From Streptomyces lanatus (GTDB lineage: Bacteria; Actinomycetota; Actinomycetes; Streptomycetales; Streptomycetaceae), in the NCBI RefSeq assembly GCF_014655715.1, contig NZ_BNBM01000005.1, positions 434,001 through 498,000 on the forward strand: a stretch of DNA of 64,000 bases, in the 5' to 3' direction. A program made the translations under genes and the position numbers. The notes beneath the pieces are model-generated. The model saw nothing but the letters and a program-made list of their open reading frames with translations, did not search any database and was not told where the DNA came from. Below, piece after piece: positions 57,442 to 64,000 of the stretch. Position 1 is the stretch's first letter, and each line of letters begins with the position of its first letter.

Positions 57442-57836
57442 CATCCGTGAGCGCGGAGGCCGCGGAACCCGGCACAGCGCCCGCCGTCGTCCCGCCCGGA
57501 GAGCGCGGGGCCACCCGGATCGCCGACCGGGTCGTCACCAAGATCGCCTCACAGGCGGCCCGCGAGGCGGTGGGCCGGCTGCCCAAGGACGCCGCGCGGC
57601 CCTACGCCCATGTCGTGGTCCGCCCCCAGTCCGTCGAGGGCACCACCGTCGACGCCGCCCGGGTCCGCGTCCATGTCGAGCTCGACTACCCCACCGACAT
57701 CGGTTCCCGATGCGCCGCCGTGCGTCGGCGGGTCGTGGAACGGGTAGGCGCGTTGGTGGGCATGGAGGTGCCGGAGGTCGCCGTGCAGGTGGAGCGGCTG
57801 CACCCGGCACCCGCAGAGGGCGGGAGGACGCAATGA
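57438..57836 (+). CDS. Second Asp23/Gls24 family protein
   Basis: This 132-residue protein has the Asp23 domain at about 25-125: TRIADRVVTKIASQAAREAVGRL, then strands VRVHVELDYPTDIGSRCAAV and the helix RRRVVERVGALVGMEVPEVAVQVERL. It is more diverged than the first Asp23 protein of the operon. The GTG start at 57438 overlaps the stop of the small membrane protein gene, and its stop overlaps the next start (ATGA). Confidence 0.88.
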   Translation: MTSVSAEAAEPGTAPAVVPPGERGATRIADRVVTKIASQAAREAVGRLPKDAARPYAHVVVRPQSVEGTTVDAARVRVHVELDYPTDIGSRCAAVRRRVVERVGALVGMEVPEVAVQVERLHPAPAEGGRTQ

Positions 57837-58516
57837 GCGAGTCCGAGGGGTCGGAGGGCACCACTCAACGACTCACGGTCCTGGAGAAGGAGACCGGCCC
57901 CGCCGACCCCCTCGACCAGTCGGCCTCGGCGGCGGACTTCGATCCGCCGCCCGCACTCGACGGCGAGGGCGGCCGCGAGGGCCGCTTCTGGTCGGCGCGC
58001 CGCATCCCGGCCTCGATCACGGCGCTGGTGCTGATGTTCCTCGCGGGCGTCTTCCTGTACGACATCGCCTCGGTGCGCGCCGACCGACCCCCGATGGCCT
58101 GGCGCCGGGAACTGGCGCACCAGCTCGCCGAGCGCCCCCTCGACGACATCTGGGTGCTGATCGGCGCGGGCGTCGCCGCCGCCCTGGGCCTGTGGCTGCT
58201 CGTCCTGGCCGTCACCCCCGGACTGCGCCAGGTCCTGCCGATGCGGCGCACCCACACCGATGTACGCGCCGGACTCCACCGAGACCTGGCCGCCCTGGTC
58301 CTGCGTGACCGGGCCATGGAGATCTCCGGCGTCCAGTCGGTCCGGGTCCGGATGGGCCGGGCCAAGGCCGATGTCCGCGCGGTCTCCCACTTCCGCGACC
58401 TGGACGACGTACGCGCCGACCTGGACGCCACCCTCGCCGACGCGATCAGGGGACTGGGCCTGGCCCGCCCGCCCGCGCTGTCGGTGCATGTACGCCGGAT
58501 CGGACGGAAGGGGTGA
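57833..58516 (+). CDS. Membrane protein of Asp23 operon (DUF6286-like)
   Basis: The protein has 227 residues from the ATG at 57833. An acidic N-terminal tail of about 70 residues is followed by two transmembrane helices (ASITALVLMFLAGVFLYDIA and DIWVLIGAGVAAALGLWLLVLAV). A cytoplasmic AmaP/Asp23-like domain follows (VRAGLHRDLAALVLRDRAMEISGVQSVRVRMGRAKADVRAVSHF, in parts). The repeated pattern suggests it is a second AmaP-type anchor. It overlaps its neighbours on both sides by 4 bp. Confidence 0.85.
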   Translation: MSESEGSEGTTQRLTVLEKETGPADPLDQSASAADFDPPPALDGEGGREGRFWSARRIPASITALVLMFLAGVFLYDIASVRADRPPMAWRRELAHQLAERPLDDIWVLIGAGVAAALGLWLLVLAVTPGLRQVLPMRRTHTDVRAGLHRDLAALVLRDRAMEISGVQSVRVRMGRAKADVRAVSHFRDLDDVRADLDATLADAIRGLGLARPPALSVHVRRIGRKG

Positions 58517-59100
58517 GGGCCGTGCTCAGGGTCGTCAACCGGGTGCTGATCGGGCTCCTCGGACTGGTGCTGCTGGTGATCGGCGGCTCGGTGCTCGCCG
58601 TGGGCCTGGGCGCCCCGGCCCCGTCCTGGTGGATCCACGACGACCGGCACGACGTCCTGCTCAGCGACGCCGAGCGCACCCGCTGGCGGGACGATGGCTG
58701 GTGGTGGCCGACGGTCATCGCGGTCCTCGCCGTCCTGCTGCTGCTCGCCCTGTGGTGGCTGACCGCGAATCTGCGCCGGCGCCGCCTCGCCGAGGTCCTG
58801 GTCGACACCGGCGACGGCGAGGGCGCCCTGCTGCGGGGCCGGGCCCTGGAGGGCGTCCTGGCGGGCGAGGCGGCAGGCCTGGACGGCGTCGAACGCGCCC
58901 ACGTCCATCTGACCGGCAGGCGCAGCACCCCGCAGAGCCGGGTACGGCTCCTGCTGCGACCGCACGTGGACCCGGGGACGGCGTTGAACGACCTCACCGA
59001 CCAGGCCCTGGCCCACGCCCGCACTTCGGCGGGGCTGGCGTCATTGCCGGCCGAGGTCCGCCTCAAGGGCGTCAAACACGGGGCGGAAAGGGTCAGTTGA
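58513..59100 (+). CDS. amaP: Alkaline shock response membrane anchor AmaP-like
   Basis: This 195-residue protein has two N-terminal helices (LIGLLGLVLLVIGGSVLAVG and TVIAVLAVLLLLALWWLTA) around an extracytoplasmic loop with Trp/Asp residues. A cytoplasmic domain follows (EGALLRGRALEGVLAGEAAGLDGVERAHVHLTG), ending KGVKHGAERVS. This is the layout of AmaP, which holds Asp23 at the membrane. The GTG start at 58513 overlaps the previous stop. It is the last gene of the operon and ends 4 bp from the convergent SDR gene. Confidence 0.85.
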   Translation: MRAVLRVVNRVLIGLLGLVLLVIGGSVLAVGLGAPAPSWWIHDDRHDVLLSDAERTRWRDDGWWWPTVIAVLAVLLLLALWWLTANLRRRRLAEVLVDTGDGEGALLRGRALEGVLAGEAAGLDGVERAHVHLTGRRSTPQSRVRLLLRPHVDPGTALNDLTDQALAHARTSAGLASLPAEVRLKGVKHGAERVS

Positions 59101-59103
59101 CTC

Positions 59104-59859
59104 TCAGAACCCGTGCCGGGAGCCGCCGTCCACAGGCAGCATGACCCCCGTGAGATAGGAAGCCGCGGGAGACAGAAAGAACGCCGCCGCGCGCCCGAAC
59201 TCCTCCGGCCTGCCGTAACGCCGTAGCGGAATCCGCGCCTCGTGCGCCGCCCGCGTCGCCTCCGGGTCCGCCGACATCCCGTCCAGCTCCCGTACCCGAT
59301 CCGTGTCGATCCGGGCCGGCAGCAGCCCGACGACCCGGATGCCCCGCGGGCCCAGCTCGTCCGCGAGGGACTTCGCGAACCCGGCGAGCCCGGGCCGCAG
59401 CCCGTTCGAAATGGTCAGGCCTGGAATCGGCTCGTGCACCGACGCCGACAGGACGAAGGCGATGACCCCGCCCTCGTCGAGCTCGGCCGCCGCAGCCCGC
59501 GCCAGCCGTACCGCGCCCAGGAACACCGACTCGAACGCGGACTGCCACTGCTCGTCCGTGTTGTCCGCGGCGAACCCTGCGGGCGGCCCGCCCACGCTCA
59601 CCAGAATGCCGTCGAAGCCGCCGAAGGCCTCGCGGGCGGCGGCGACGAGCCGGGCCGGGGCGTCCGGCTCGGCGTTGTCGACGGCCACCCCGACGGCGTT
59701 CGGCCCCAGTTCGGCCGCGGCGGCGGCCACCCGCTTCTCGTCCCGGCCGGTCACCACGACCTTCGCCCCGTCGGCCACCAGCTCACGCGCCGCCGCCTTG
59801 CCCAGGCCACGGGTGGCCCCCGTGACGACGTACACCCGGTCCTTCAGTCCAAGATCCAT
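59104..59859 (-). CDS. SDR family protein lacking the classical YxxxK
   Basis: This short-chain dehydrogenase/reductase-fold protein has 251 residues. The cofactor loop is normal: VTGATRGLGKAAARELV (13-29), with VVTGRD after it. The usual NNAG is VSVGG (87-91). The catalytic Ser strand is FVLSASVHEPIPG (136-147), but where YxxxK is expected the sequence is TISNGLRPGLAGF (149-161), so both Tyr and Lys are absent. The C-terminus GVMLPVDGGSRHGF is standard. Such divergent SDRs exist in other prokaryotes, and may use other residues or have lost catalysis. Confidence 0.9.
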   Translation of the reverse strand: MDLGLKDRVYVVTGATRGLGKAAARELVADGAKVVVTGRDEKRVAAAAAELGPNAVGVAVDNAEPDAPARLVAAAREAFGGFDGILVSVGGPPAGFAADNTDEQWQSAFESVFLGAVRLARAAAAELDEGGVIAFVLSASVHEPIPGLTISNGLRPGLAGFAKSLADELGPRGIRVVGLLPARIDTDRVRELDGMSADPEATRAAHEARIPLRRYGRPEEFGRAAAFFLSPAASYLTGVMLPVDGGSRHGF

Positions 59860-59864
59860 GGCCC

Positions 59865-61685
59865 CTATCCTGCCCCGTGCCGCCCGTACAGGGCGAGGGC
59901 GGTGTTGACGAGACCGATGTGGCTGAAGGCCTGCGGGAAGTTGCCGAGGTGACGGCCGGAGACGGGGTCGTACTCCTCCGACAGCAGGCCCACGTCGTTG
60001 GTGAGCCCGACCAGCCGGTCGAACAACTCCCGGGCCTCCCGCGTACGGCCCGTCATGTGCAGGGCCTCCGCGAGCCAGAACGAGCAGGCCAGAAAGGTGC
60101 CCTCGTCGCCCGGCAGCCCGTCGACGGCCGTGCCCTCGGTGCTGTAGCGGCGCAGGAAGCCCTCATGGCTGAGCTCGGCGCGGATCGCGTCGATGGTGCC
60201 GATGACGCGCGGGTCGTCCGGCGGCAGGAAGCCGACGCGCGGGATCAGCAGCAGCGCGGCGTCGAGTTCACGGGAGCCGTAGGACTGGGTGAAGGTGCCC
60301 CGCTCGGCGTCGTAGCCCTTCTCGCACACCTCGCGGTGCACCTCGTCACGCATCTCCCGCCAGCCTTCGAGGTCGCCCTTCAGCTGCGGGTACCGCTCCA
60401 GGGCGCGCACGGCCCGGTCCGCGGCCACCCACACCATGACCTTCGAGTGCACGAAGTGCCGGCGCCCGCCGCGCACCTCCCACAGCCCCTCGTCGGGCTG
60501 CCGCCACGCCGAGCGCAGCCACTCGATGAGGGCGACCTGGATCGCCCACATGTGGGGCTTGGTGGGCAGGCCCGCGTCCCGGGCCAGCGCGAGGGTGTCC
60601 ATGACCTCGCCGTACACGTCCAACTGGAGCTGCTGCACGGCCAGGTTGCCGATGCGTACCGGTGCGGAGCCGTCGTAGCCGGACAGCCACGGCACCTCGA
60701 ACTCGGGCAGCCGCCGCTCGCCCGCCAGGCCGTACATGATCTGCAGATCGGCCGGGTCACCGGCGACCGCGCGCACCAGCCAGTCCCGCCAGGCCTCGGC
60801 CTCCTTGCGATAGCCCGCCGACAGACCGACGTTCAGGGTGAGGGTGGAGTCGCGCAGCCAGCAGTAGCGGTAGTCCCAGTTGCGGACGCCGCCCAGCTCC
60901 TCGGGGAGCGAGGTGGTGGGGGCGGCGACGATGCCGCCGGTCGGCCGGTAGGTGAGGGCCTTCAGGGTGATCAGGGAGCGGATGACGGTGTCGCGGTACG
61001 GGCCGTCGTAGGGGCAGTGCCCCACCCACTTGCGCCAGTCCCGGACGCTGCCGTGCAGCGCCTTGTACGGGTCGATGAGCGGCGGGCGCGGCTCGTGCGA
61101 GGGGTGCCAGGTGAGGACGAAGGCGACCTTCTCGCCCTTCTTCACGGTGAACTCCGCGTGCGTACCGAAGTCCTCGCCCCAGGTGCGCACCTCGGGCTCG
61201 CTGCGCAGCCAGACCGAGTCCGGTCCTGCGACGGCCACCCGATGGCCGTGCGACTGGCGCACCCAGGGCACGATCGAGCCGTAGTCGAAGCGGATCCGCA
61301 GGGTGCTGCGCACGGTGACATGGCCGTGGAGTCCCTCCACGATGCGCACAAGGTCGGGGGCGACGTCGCGTTGGGGCATCAGATCGGTGACGCGGATCGC
61401 GCCGTCGTCGGTCTCCCACTCGGTGTCGAGGACCAGCGTGTCCGGGCGGTAGGCGCGGCGCGTGCAGGGGCCCTTGGCGTGCTTGGGGGCGATGCGCCAG
61501 TGGCCGTTGTCCTTGTCGCCGAGGAGTTTGGCGAAGCAGGCCGCCGAGTCGAACCGGGGCAGACACAGCCAGTCGACGGAACCGTCCCTGCCGATGAGGG
61601 CGGCCGTCTGCTCGTCACTGATCAGGGCGTAGTCCTCGATGCGCTGCTGCACGAAGTGCGGGTTCCCCGAGGGCCGGTGGGCCAA
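59865..61685 (-). CDS. Glycoside hydrolase family 15 protein (glucoamylase/trehalase-like)
   Basis: The protein has 606 residues if the TTG at 61685 is used; GTG at 61652 is an alternative. The N-terminal beta-sandwich holds RIEDYALISDEQTAALIGRDGSVDWLCLPRFDS, the usual family opening. The (alpha/alpha)6 catalytic domain has RNWDYRYCWLRDSTLTL with the catalytic-region acids. VRIGNLAVQQLQLDVYGEVMDTLALA and the second acid region LPGDEGTFLACSFWLAEAL, ending HLGNFPQAFSHIGLVNTALAL, complete it. Actinobacterial GH15 proteins of this length include trehalases. It is cytoplasmic and starts directly after the stop of the membrane protein gene. Confidence 0.93.
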   Translation of the reverse strand: MAHRPSGNPHFVQQRIEDYALISDEQTAALIGRDGSVDWLCLPRFDSAACFAKLLGDKDNGHWRIAPKHAKGPCTRRAYRPDTLVLDTEWETDDGAIRVTDLMPQRDVAPDLVRIVEGLHGHVTVRSTLRIRFDYGSIVPWVRQSHGHRVAVAGPDSVWLRSEPEVRTWGEDFGTHAEFTVKKGEKVAFVLTWHPSHEPRPPLIDPYKALHGSVRDWRKWVGHCPYDGPYRDTVIRSLITLKALTYRPTGGIVAAPTTSLPEELGGVRNWDYRYCWLRDSTLTLNVGLSAGYRKEAEAWRDWLVRAVAGDPADLQIMYGLAGERRLPEFEVPWLSGYDGSAPVRIGNLAVQQLQLDVYGEVMDTLALARDAGLPTKPHMWAIQVALIEWLRSAWRQPDEGLWEVRGGRRHFVHSKVMVWVAADRAVRALERYPQLKGDLEGWREMRDEVHREVCEKGYDAERGTFTQSYGSRELDAALLLIPRVGFLPPDDPRVIGTIDAIRAELSHEGFLRRYSTEGTAVDGLPGDEGTFLACSFWLAEALHMTGRTREARELFDRLVGLTNDVGLLSEEYDPVSGRHLGNFPQAFSHIGLVNTALALYGRHGAG

Positions 61686-61997
61686 TCAGGGCTGGGGCCG
61701 GGGGAGTGACGCGCTCGCCGGGGACCCGGTGCCGGAGAAGATGACGCCGGGGTCGGACGGGGTCTGGTTCAGCACCCACAGCCCGATCAGCGTGGCCAGC
61801 GCGAATACGACGGTGATGAGGACGGCGAGGACCAGCCGGCGCCGGCGCTCCCGGCGCAGCCATTCGCCGCGCGCGGTGCGATAGGCGTCCGGAGGGGGCT
61901 GCACCCCGTCGGCCAGCGCCGCGAGCGCCTCGCGCAGTTCCTGCTCGGTACGGTCCGGGCTGGTGCCACGCGACGGAGTCGCATCTCGATGCGTCAT
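61686..61997 (-). CDS. Single-pass membrane protein paired with sigma factor
   Basis: This 103-residue protein (MTHRDATPSRGTSPDRTEQE) has a cytoplasmic N-terminal helix (ELREALAALADGVQPPPDAYRTARGEWL), a basic RRERRRR stop and one transmembrane helix (LVLAVLITVVFALATLIGLW), then a short outside tail. The ATG overlaps the sigma factor stop (ATGA). Size, position and topology fit a small anti-sigma-type membrane partner, although no zinc-finger motif is present. Confidence 0.8.
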   Translation of the reverse strand: MTHRDATPSRGTSPDRTEQELREALAALADGVQPPPDAYRTARGEWLRRERRRRLVLAVLITVVFALATLIGLWVLNQTPSDPGVIFSGTGSPASASLPRPQP

Positions 61998-62551
61998 CGC
62001 CGGGCCTCCATCGCCTGGGTCAGGGCGGCGAGGCCGCGTGCCGTATGGGTTTTGACGGAGCCGCAGGAGATCCCCATCGCCGCGGCGATCTCGCTCTCCT
62101 TCAGCCCGAGCCAGTGCCGCAGCACCAGCGCCTCGCGCTGCCGGGCGGGCAGTTGCTGGAGCGCGCCGATCAGGACGCGCTGGTCGTCGCGGAGCAGCGC
62201 GGTGCTCTCGGCGGAGGCGACGACCTCGTCCGGTGTCGGCTTCTCGACATGCTTGCGGGCGACCTGGAGATGCCGTATCCGCATCCGCGTCAGATTGCAC
62301 ACGGTGGAGCGCAGATACGCCTCCGCCGCCTCGGTGTCCCGCAGGCGCCGCCACTTCCGGTAGATCTGGTAGTAGGCCTCGGCGACCACGTTCTCCGGGT
62401 CGTCGGCCCCGAGCAGGACCGCGAGACGCAGCATCGAGGAGTAGTGCAGCTCGAACAGCCGGGCCAGACCGGCCTCGCGTTCCACGTCCGCCGGGTCGCT
62501 CACCGCCGGGGTGAGGGCGATCGCCGCTTCCGGTCTCAGGTGCTGTCTCAC
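61994..62551 (-). CDS. ECF sigma factor, SigE/SigK-like group
   Basis: This 185-residue protein has sigma region 2 at about 30-95 (LFELHYSSMLRLAVLLGADDPENVVAEAYYQIYRKWRRLRD, in parts; TEAAEAYLRSTVCNLTRMRIRH) and region 4 at about 125-180 (QLPARQREALVLRHWLGLKE and the helix-turn-helix EIAAAMGISCGSVKTHTARG). The GTG start at 62551 overlaps the stop of the transporter gene (GTGA), so sigma factor synthesis is coupled to that of the transporter, and its own stop overlaps the membrane protein start. Confidence 0.9.
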   Translation of the reverse strand: MRQHLRPEAAIALTPAVSDPADVEREAGLARLFELHYSSMLRLAVLLGADDPENVVAEAYYQIYRKWRRLRDTEAAEAYLRSTVCNLTRMRIRHLQVARKHVEKPTPDEVVASAESTALLRDDQRVLIGALQQLPARQREALVLRHWLGLKESEIAAAMGISCGSVKTHTARGLAALTQAMEARR

Positions 62552-64000
62552 GGGTTGTTCGCTCCCGTCTCGGGGCGCCTGCCGACGCCTGGGCGCGACG
62601 GCAGGTCGGTCAGATCGGCGCCGCGCGGGACGCCCAGGCGTTCGAGCACCGCGGTCCCCGCCACGGCGACGGTCAGATTGAGGAACAGCGCGGCGAGCCC
62701 GGCGTAGATCTCCGGCCCCGGGCCCAGCGCCACGATCGACGAGAAGCCCTCCCGTACGACCATGAAGGTCCCGCCGACCATGCCCACGCCCCACCCGGCG
62801 AGCAGCGCCCGCGGATGCAGCCGCGCGGTGTACAGCCCTACCGCGACGGCCGGGAAGATCTGCAGGATCCAGACCCCGCCGAGCAGTTGGAGGTTGATGG
62901 CGTCCTGGTCGCGCAGCCCGAACACGAAGGCCACCGCGCCCACCTTCGCGGTCAGCGACACCGCCTTGGCGATGCGGACCTGCCGCTTCGGGGTGGCCGT
63001 CGGATGGACGTACTCGACATACACGTTGCGTACGAAGCTGGTGGCGGCCGCGATCGACATCACCGCCGCCGGGACCAGCGCCCCCACGGTGATCGCGCCG
63101 AACACCAGCCCGGCCAGCGGCGCCGGCATCAGCCGGTCGACCAGCATCGGTACGGCCGCCTCGGCACCGCCCTCCGGGGCACGTACGCCGGTCGCGAGCG
63201 CCGCGATACCGAGGAACCCGAACAGGGCGAGCAGCCCCGTCCAGGCGGGCAGGGCCACGGCCACCTTGCGCAGGGTGCGCGGACCGTCGGCGGCGAAACC
63301 GGCGGTCAGGACGTGCGGGTACATCAGCAGGGCGAGCGCCGAGCCGAGGGCGAGGGTGGCGTAGGCGGGCTGCTGCTCGGGGGTGAGGAGCAGCGCCGGG
63401 CCGCCGAGGCGTTCGGCCGCGCCGTCGAAGACGGCACCCGGGCCGCCGAGCCGTTCGAGGACCAGCCAGGTCACCGCGGTCAGCGACACGAAGACGGCGA
63501 CGGCCTTCAGCGCGGAGATCACGGTGGGGGCGCGCAGCCCGTGCCGGTAGGTCGCGACGGCCAGCCCCGCGAACAGCGCCACCATCACCAGATCCCCGGC
63601 CGCGCCCCGCGGATACAGACCCCCGGCCGCGAGCACCGCCCGGATCCCGAGCAGTTGCAGCGCGAGATACGGCATCGTCGCGAGGATCCCGGTCAGCGCG
63701 ACCACCAGCGCCAGCGGCGGCGAGCCGTAACGACCGCGCACGAAGTCGGCGGCGGTGACATAGCCGTGCCGACGGGCCACGCTCCACAGCCGGCTCAGCA
63801 GCACGAAGGCCAGCGGGCAGACGATCACCGTGTACGGCACGGCGAAGAAGGCGGGCGCGCCGTTGCCGTAGGCCAGGCCCGGTATCGCGGCGAAGGTGTA
63901 CGCGGTGAAGATCGTGCCGCCCAGCAGCAGCCACGTCCACACCGGGCCGAGGCTGCGATCGGCCAGCGCCCAGCCCTCCAGGGACGGGAGCTTCCCGCTC
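62548..64000 (-). CDS. Sodium:solute symporter (SSS) family, N-terminus outside window
   Basis: The frame is open to the window edge; the edge residues SGKLPSLEGWALADRSLGPV are the normal SSS helix-1/2 region, so the true start lies beyond 64000. The visible part is 483 codons with about twelve helices: GGTIFTAYTFAAIPGLAYGNG, DFVRGRYGSPPLALVVALTG, LGIRAVLAAGGLYP, ISALKAVAVFVSLTAVTWLV, GFLGIAALATGV and SIAAATSFVRNVYVEYVHP (the SSS motif before helix 9). It ends with a Pro/Arg tail. The solute is unknown; acetate/pyruvate- and proline-type carriers share these motifs. Confidence 0.9.
   Translation of the reverse strand, partial: SGKLPSLEGWALADRSLGPVWTWLLLGGTIFTAYTFAAIPGLAYGNGAPAFFAVPYTVIVCPLAFVLLSRLWSVARRHGYVTAADFVRGRYGSPPLALVVALTGILATMPYLALQLLGIRAVLAAGGLYPRGAAGDLVMVALFAGLAVATYRHGLRAPTVISALKAVAVFVSLTAVTWLVLERLGGPGAVFDGAAERLGGPALLLTPEQQPAYATLALGSALALLMYPHVLTAGFAADGPRTLRKVAVALPAWTGLLALFGFLGIAALATGVRAPEGGAEAAVPMLVDRLMPAPLAGLVFGAITVGALVPAAVMSIAAATSFVRNVYVEYVHPTATPKRQVRIAKAVSLTAKVGAVAFVFGLRDQDAINLQLLGGVWILQIFPAVAVGLYTARLHPRALLAGWGVGMVGGTFMVVREGFSSIVALGPGPEIYAGLAALFLNLTVAVAGTAVLERLGVPRGADLTDLPSRPGVGRRPETGANNP

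Noticed and set aside
1..64000. Mobile elements, CRISPR arrays, tRNA or rRNA genes, biosynthetic megasynthases
   Set aside because: None could be recognised; the repeats found are short dispersed elements without transposase or regular spacer arrays.

Overview
This window is GC-rich actinobacterial chromosome, almost certainly Streptomyces. The signs are a strong G/C bias at third codon positions, many GTG starts, 4-bp ATGA/GTGA stop-start overlaps, an ectABCD cluster, a LAETGG-anchored surface protein, a gbn-like nucleoid protein and an Asp23/AmaP operon. From memory, the cobalamin, ectoine, phosphate-transporter and gbn blocks follow the order of the S. coelicolor SCO18xx region; I could not check this. 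I saw no tRNA, rRNA, CRISPR array, transposase, integrase or phage gene, and no TTA (bldA) codon in the genes I scanned. Both edge genes are cut by the window.

Layout. 1-10.8 kb holds mixed metabolic and regulatory genes: an IclR regulator with a ketoglutarate-semialdehyde-type dehydrogenase, a divergent MFS exporter and GlxA regulator, acetyltransferases, a FrnE/DsbA thiol oxidoreductase, a class V aminotransferase-fold protein, and an ECF sigma factor followed by a zinc-finger anti-sigma protein fused to a mycothiol-type domain. 10.8-13.9 kb is the ectoine/hydroxyectoine operon ectABCD (minus strand). 15-20.4 kb is a putative catabolic module: an aminotransferase divergent from a polar amino acid ABC importer and an amidohydrolase, with a palindromic operator over the importer promoter, then a carboxymuconolactone-decarboxylase-like protein. 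21.7-28.2 kb is a sugar ABC importer without its own ATPase, a LacI regulator and a DUF2264 protein, with two LacI-type operators at its head.

28.1-45.3 kb is a 13-gene cobalamin operon on the minus strand (cbiB, cobQ, cobN, chlID, cobO, cobB, cobI, cobM, cobL, cbiG-cobJ, cobH, cbiX, cobC). It is led by a cobalamin riboswitch, and 11 of its 12 junctions overlap. The cobB gene carries an in-frame copy of a dispersed repeat that is also found between genes near 14.9 kb. 46-47.5 kb is a Pit phosphate transporter with a small membrane partner and a PHO box.

47.6-64 kb holds housekeeping and stress genes: a GH25 muramidase, a class II aldolase, an alpha/beta hydrolase, an ABC-F ATPase behind a 7-codon leader peptide, a gbn homologue behind a cluster of GATC sites, an enoyl-CoA hydratase, the Asp23/AmaP envelope-stress operon, a divergent SDR, a GH15 glucanase/trehalase-like enzyme, and a transporter-sigma factor-membrane protein operon at the right edge.

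The observations I rate highest are the repeat inside cobB, the GATC array before gbn, the leader peptide before the ABC-F gene, and the operator/promoter architectures at 16.25 kb and 21.65 kb.
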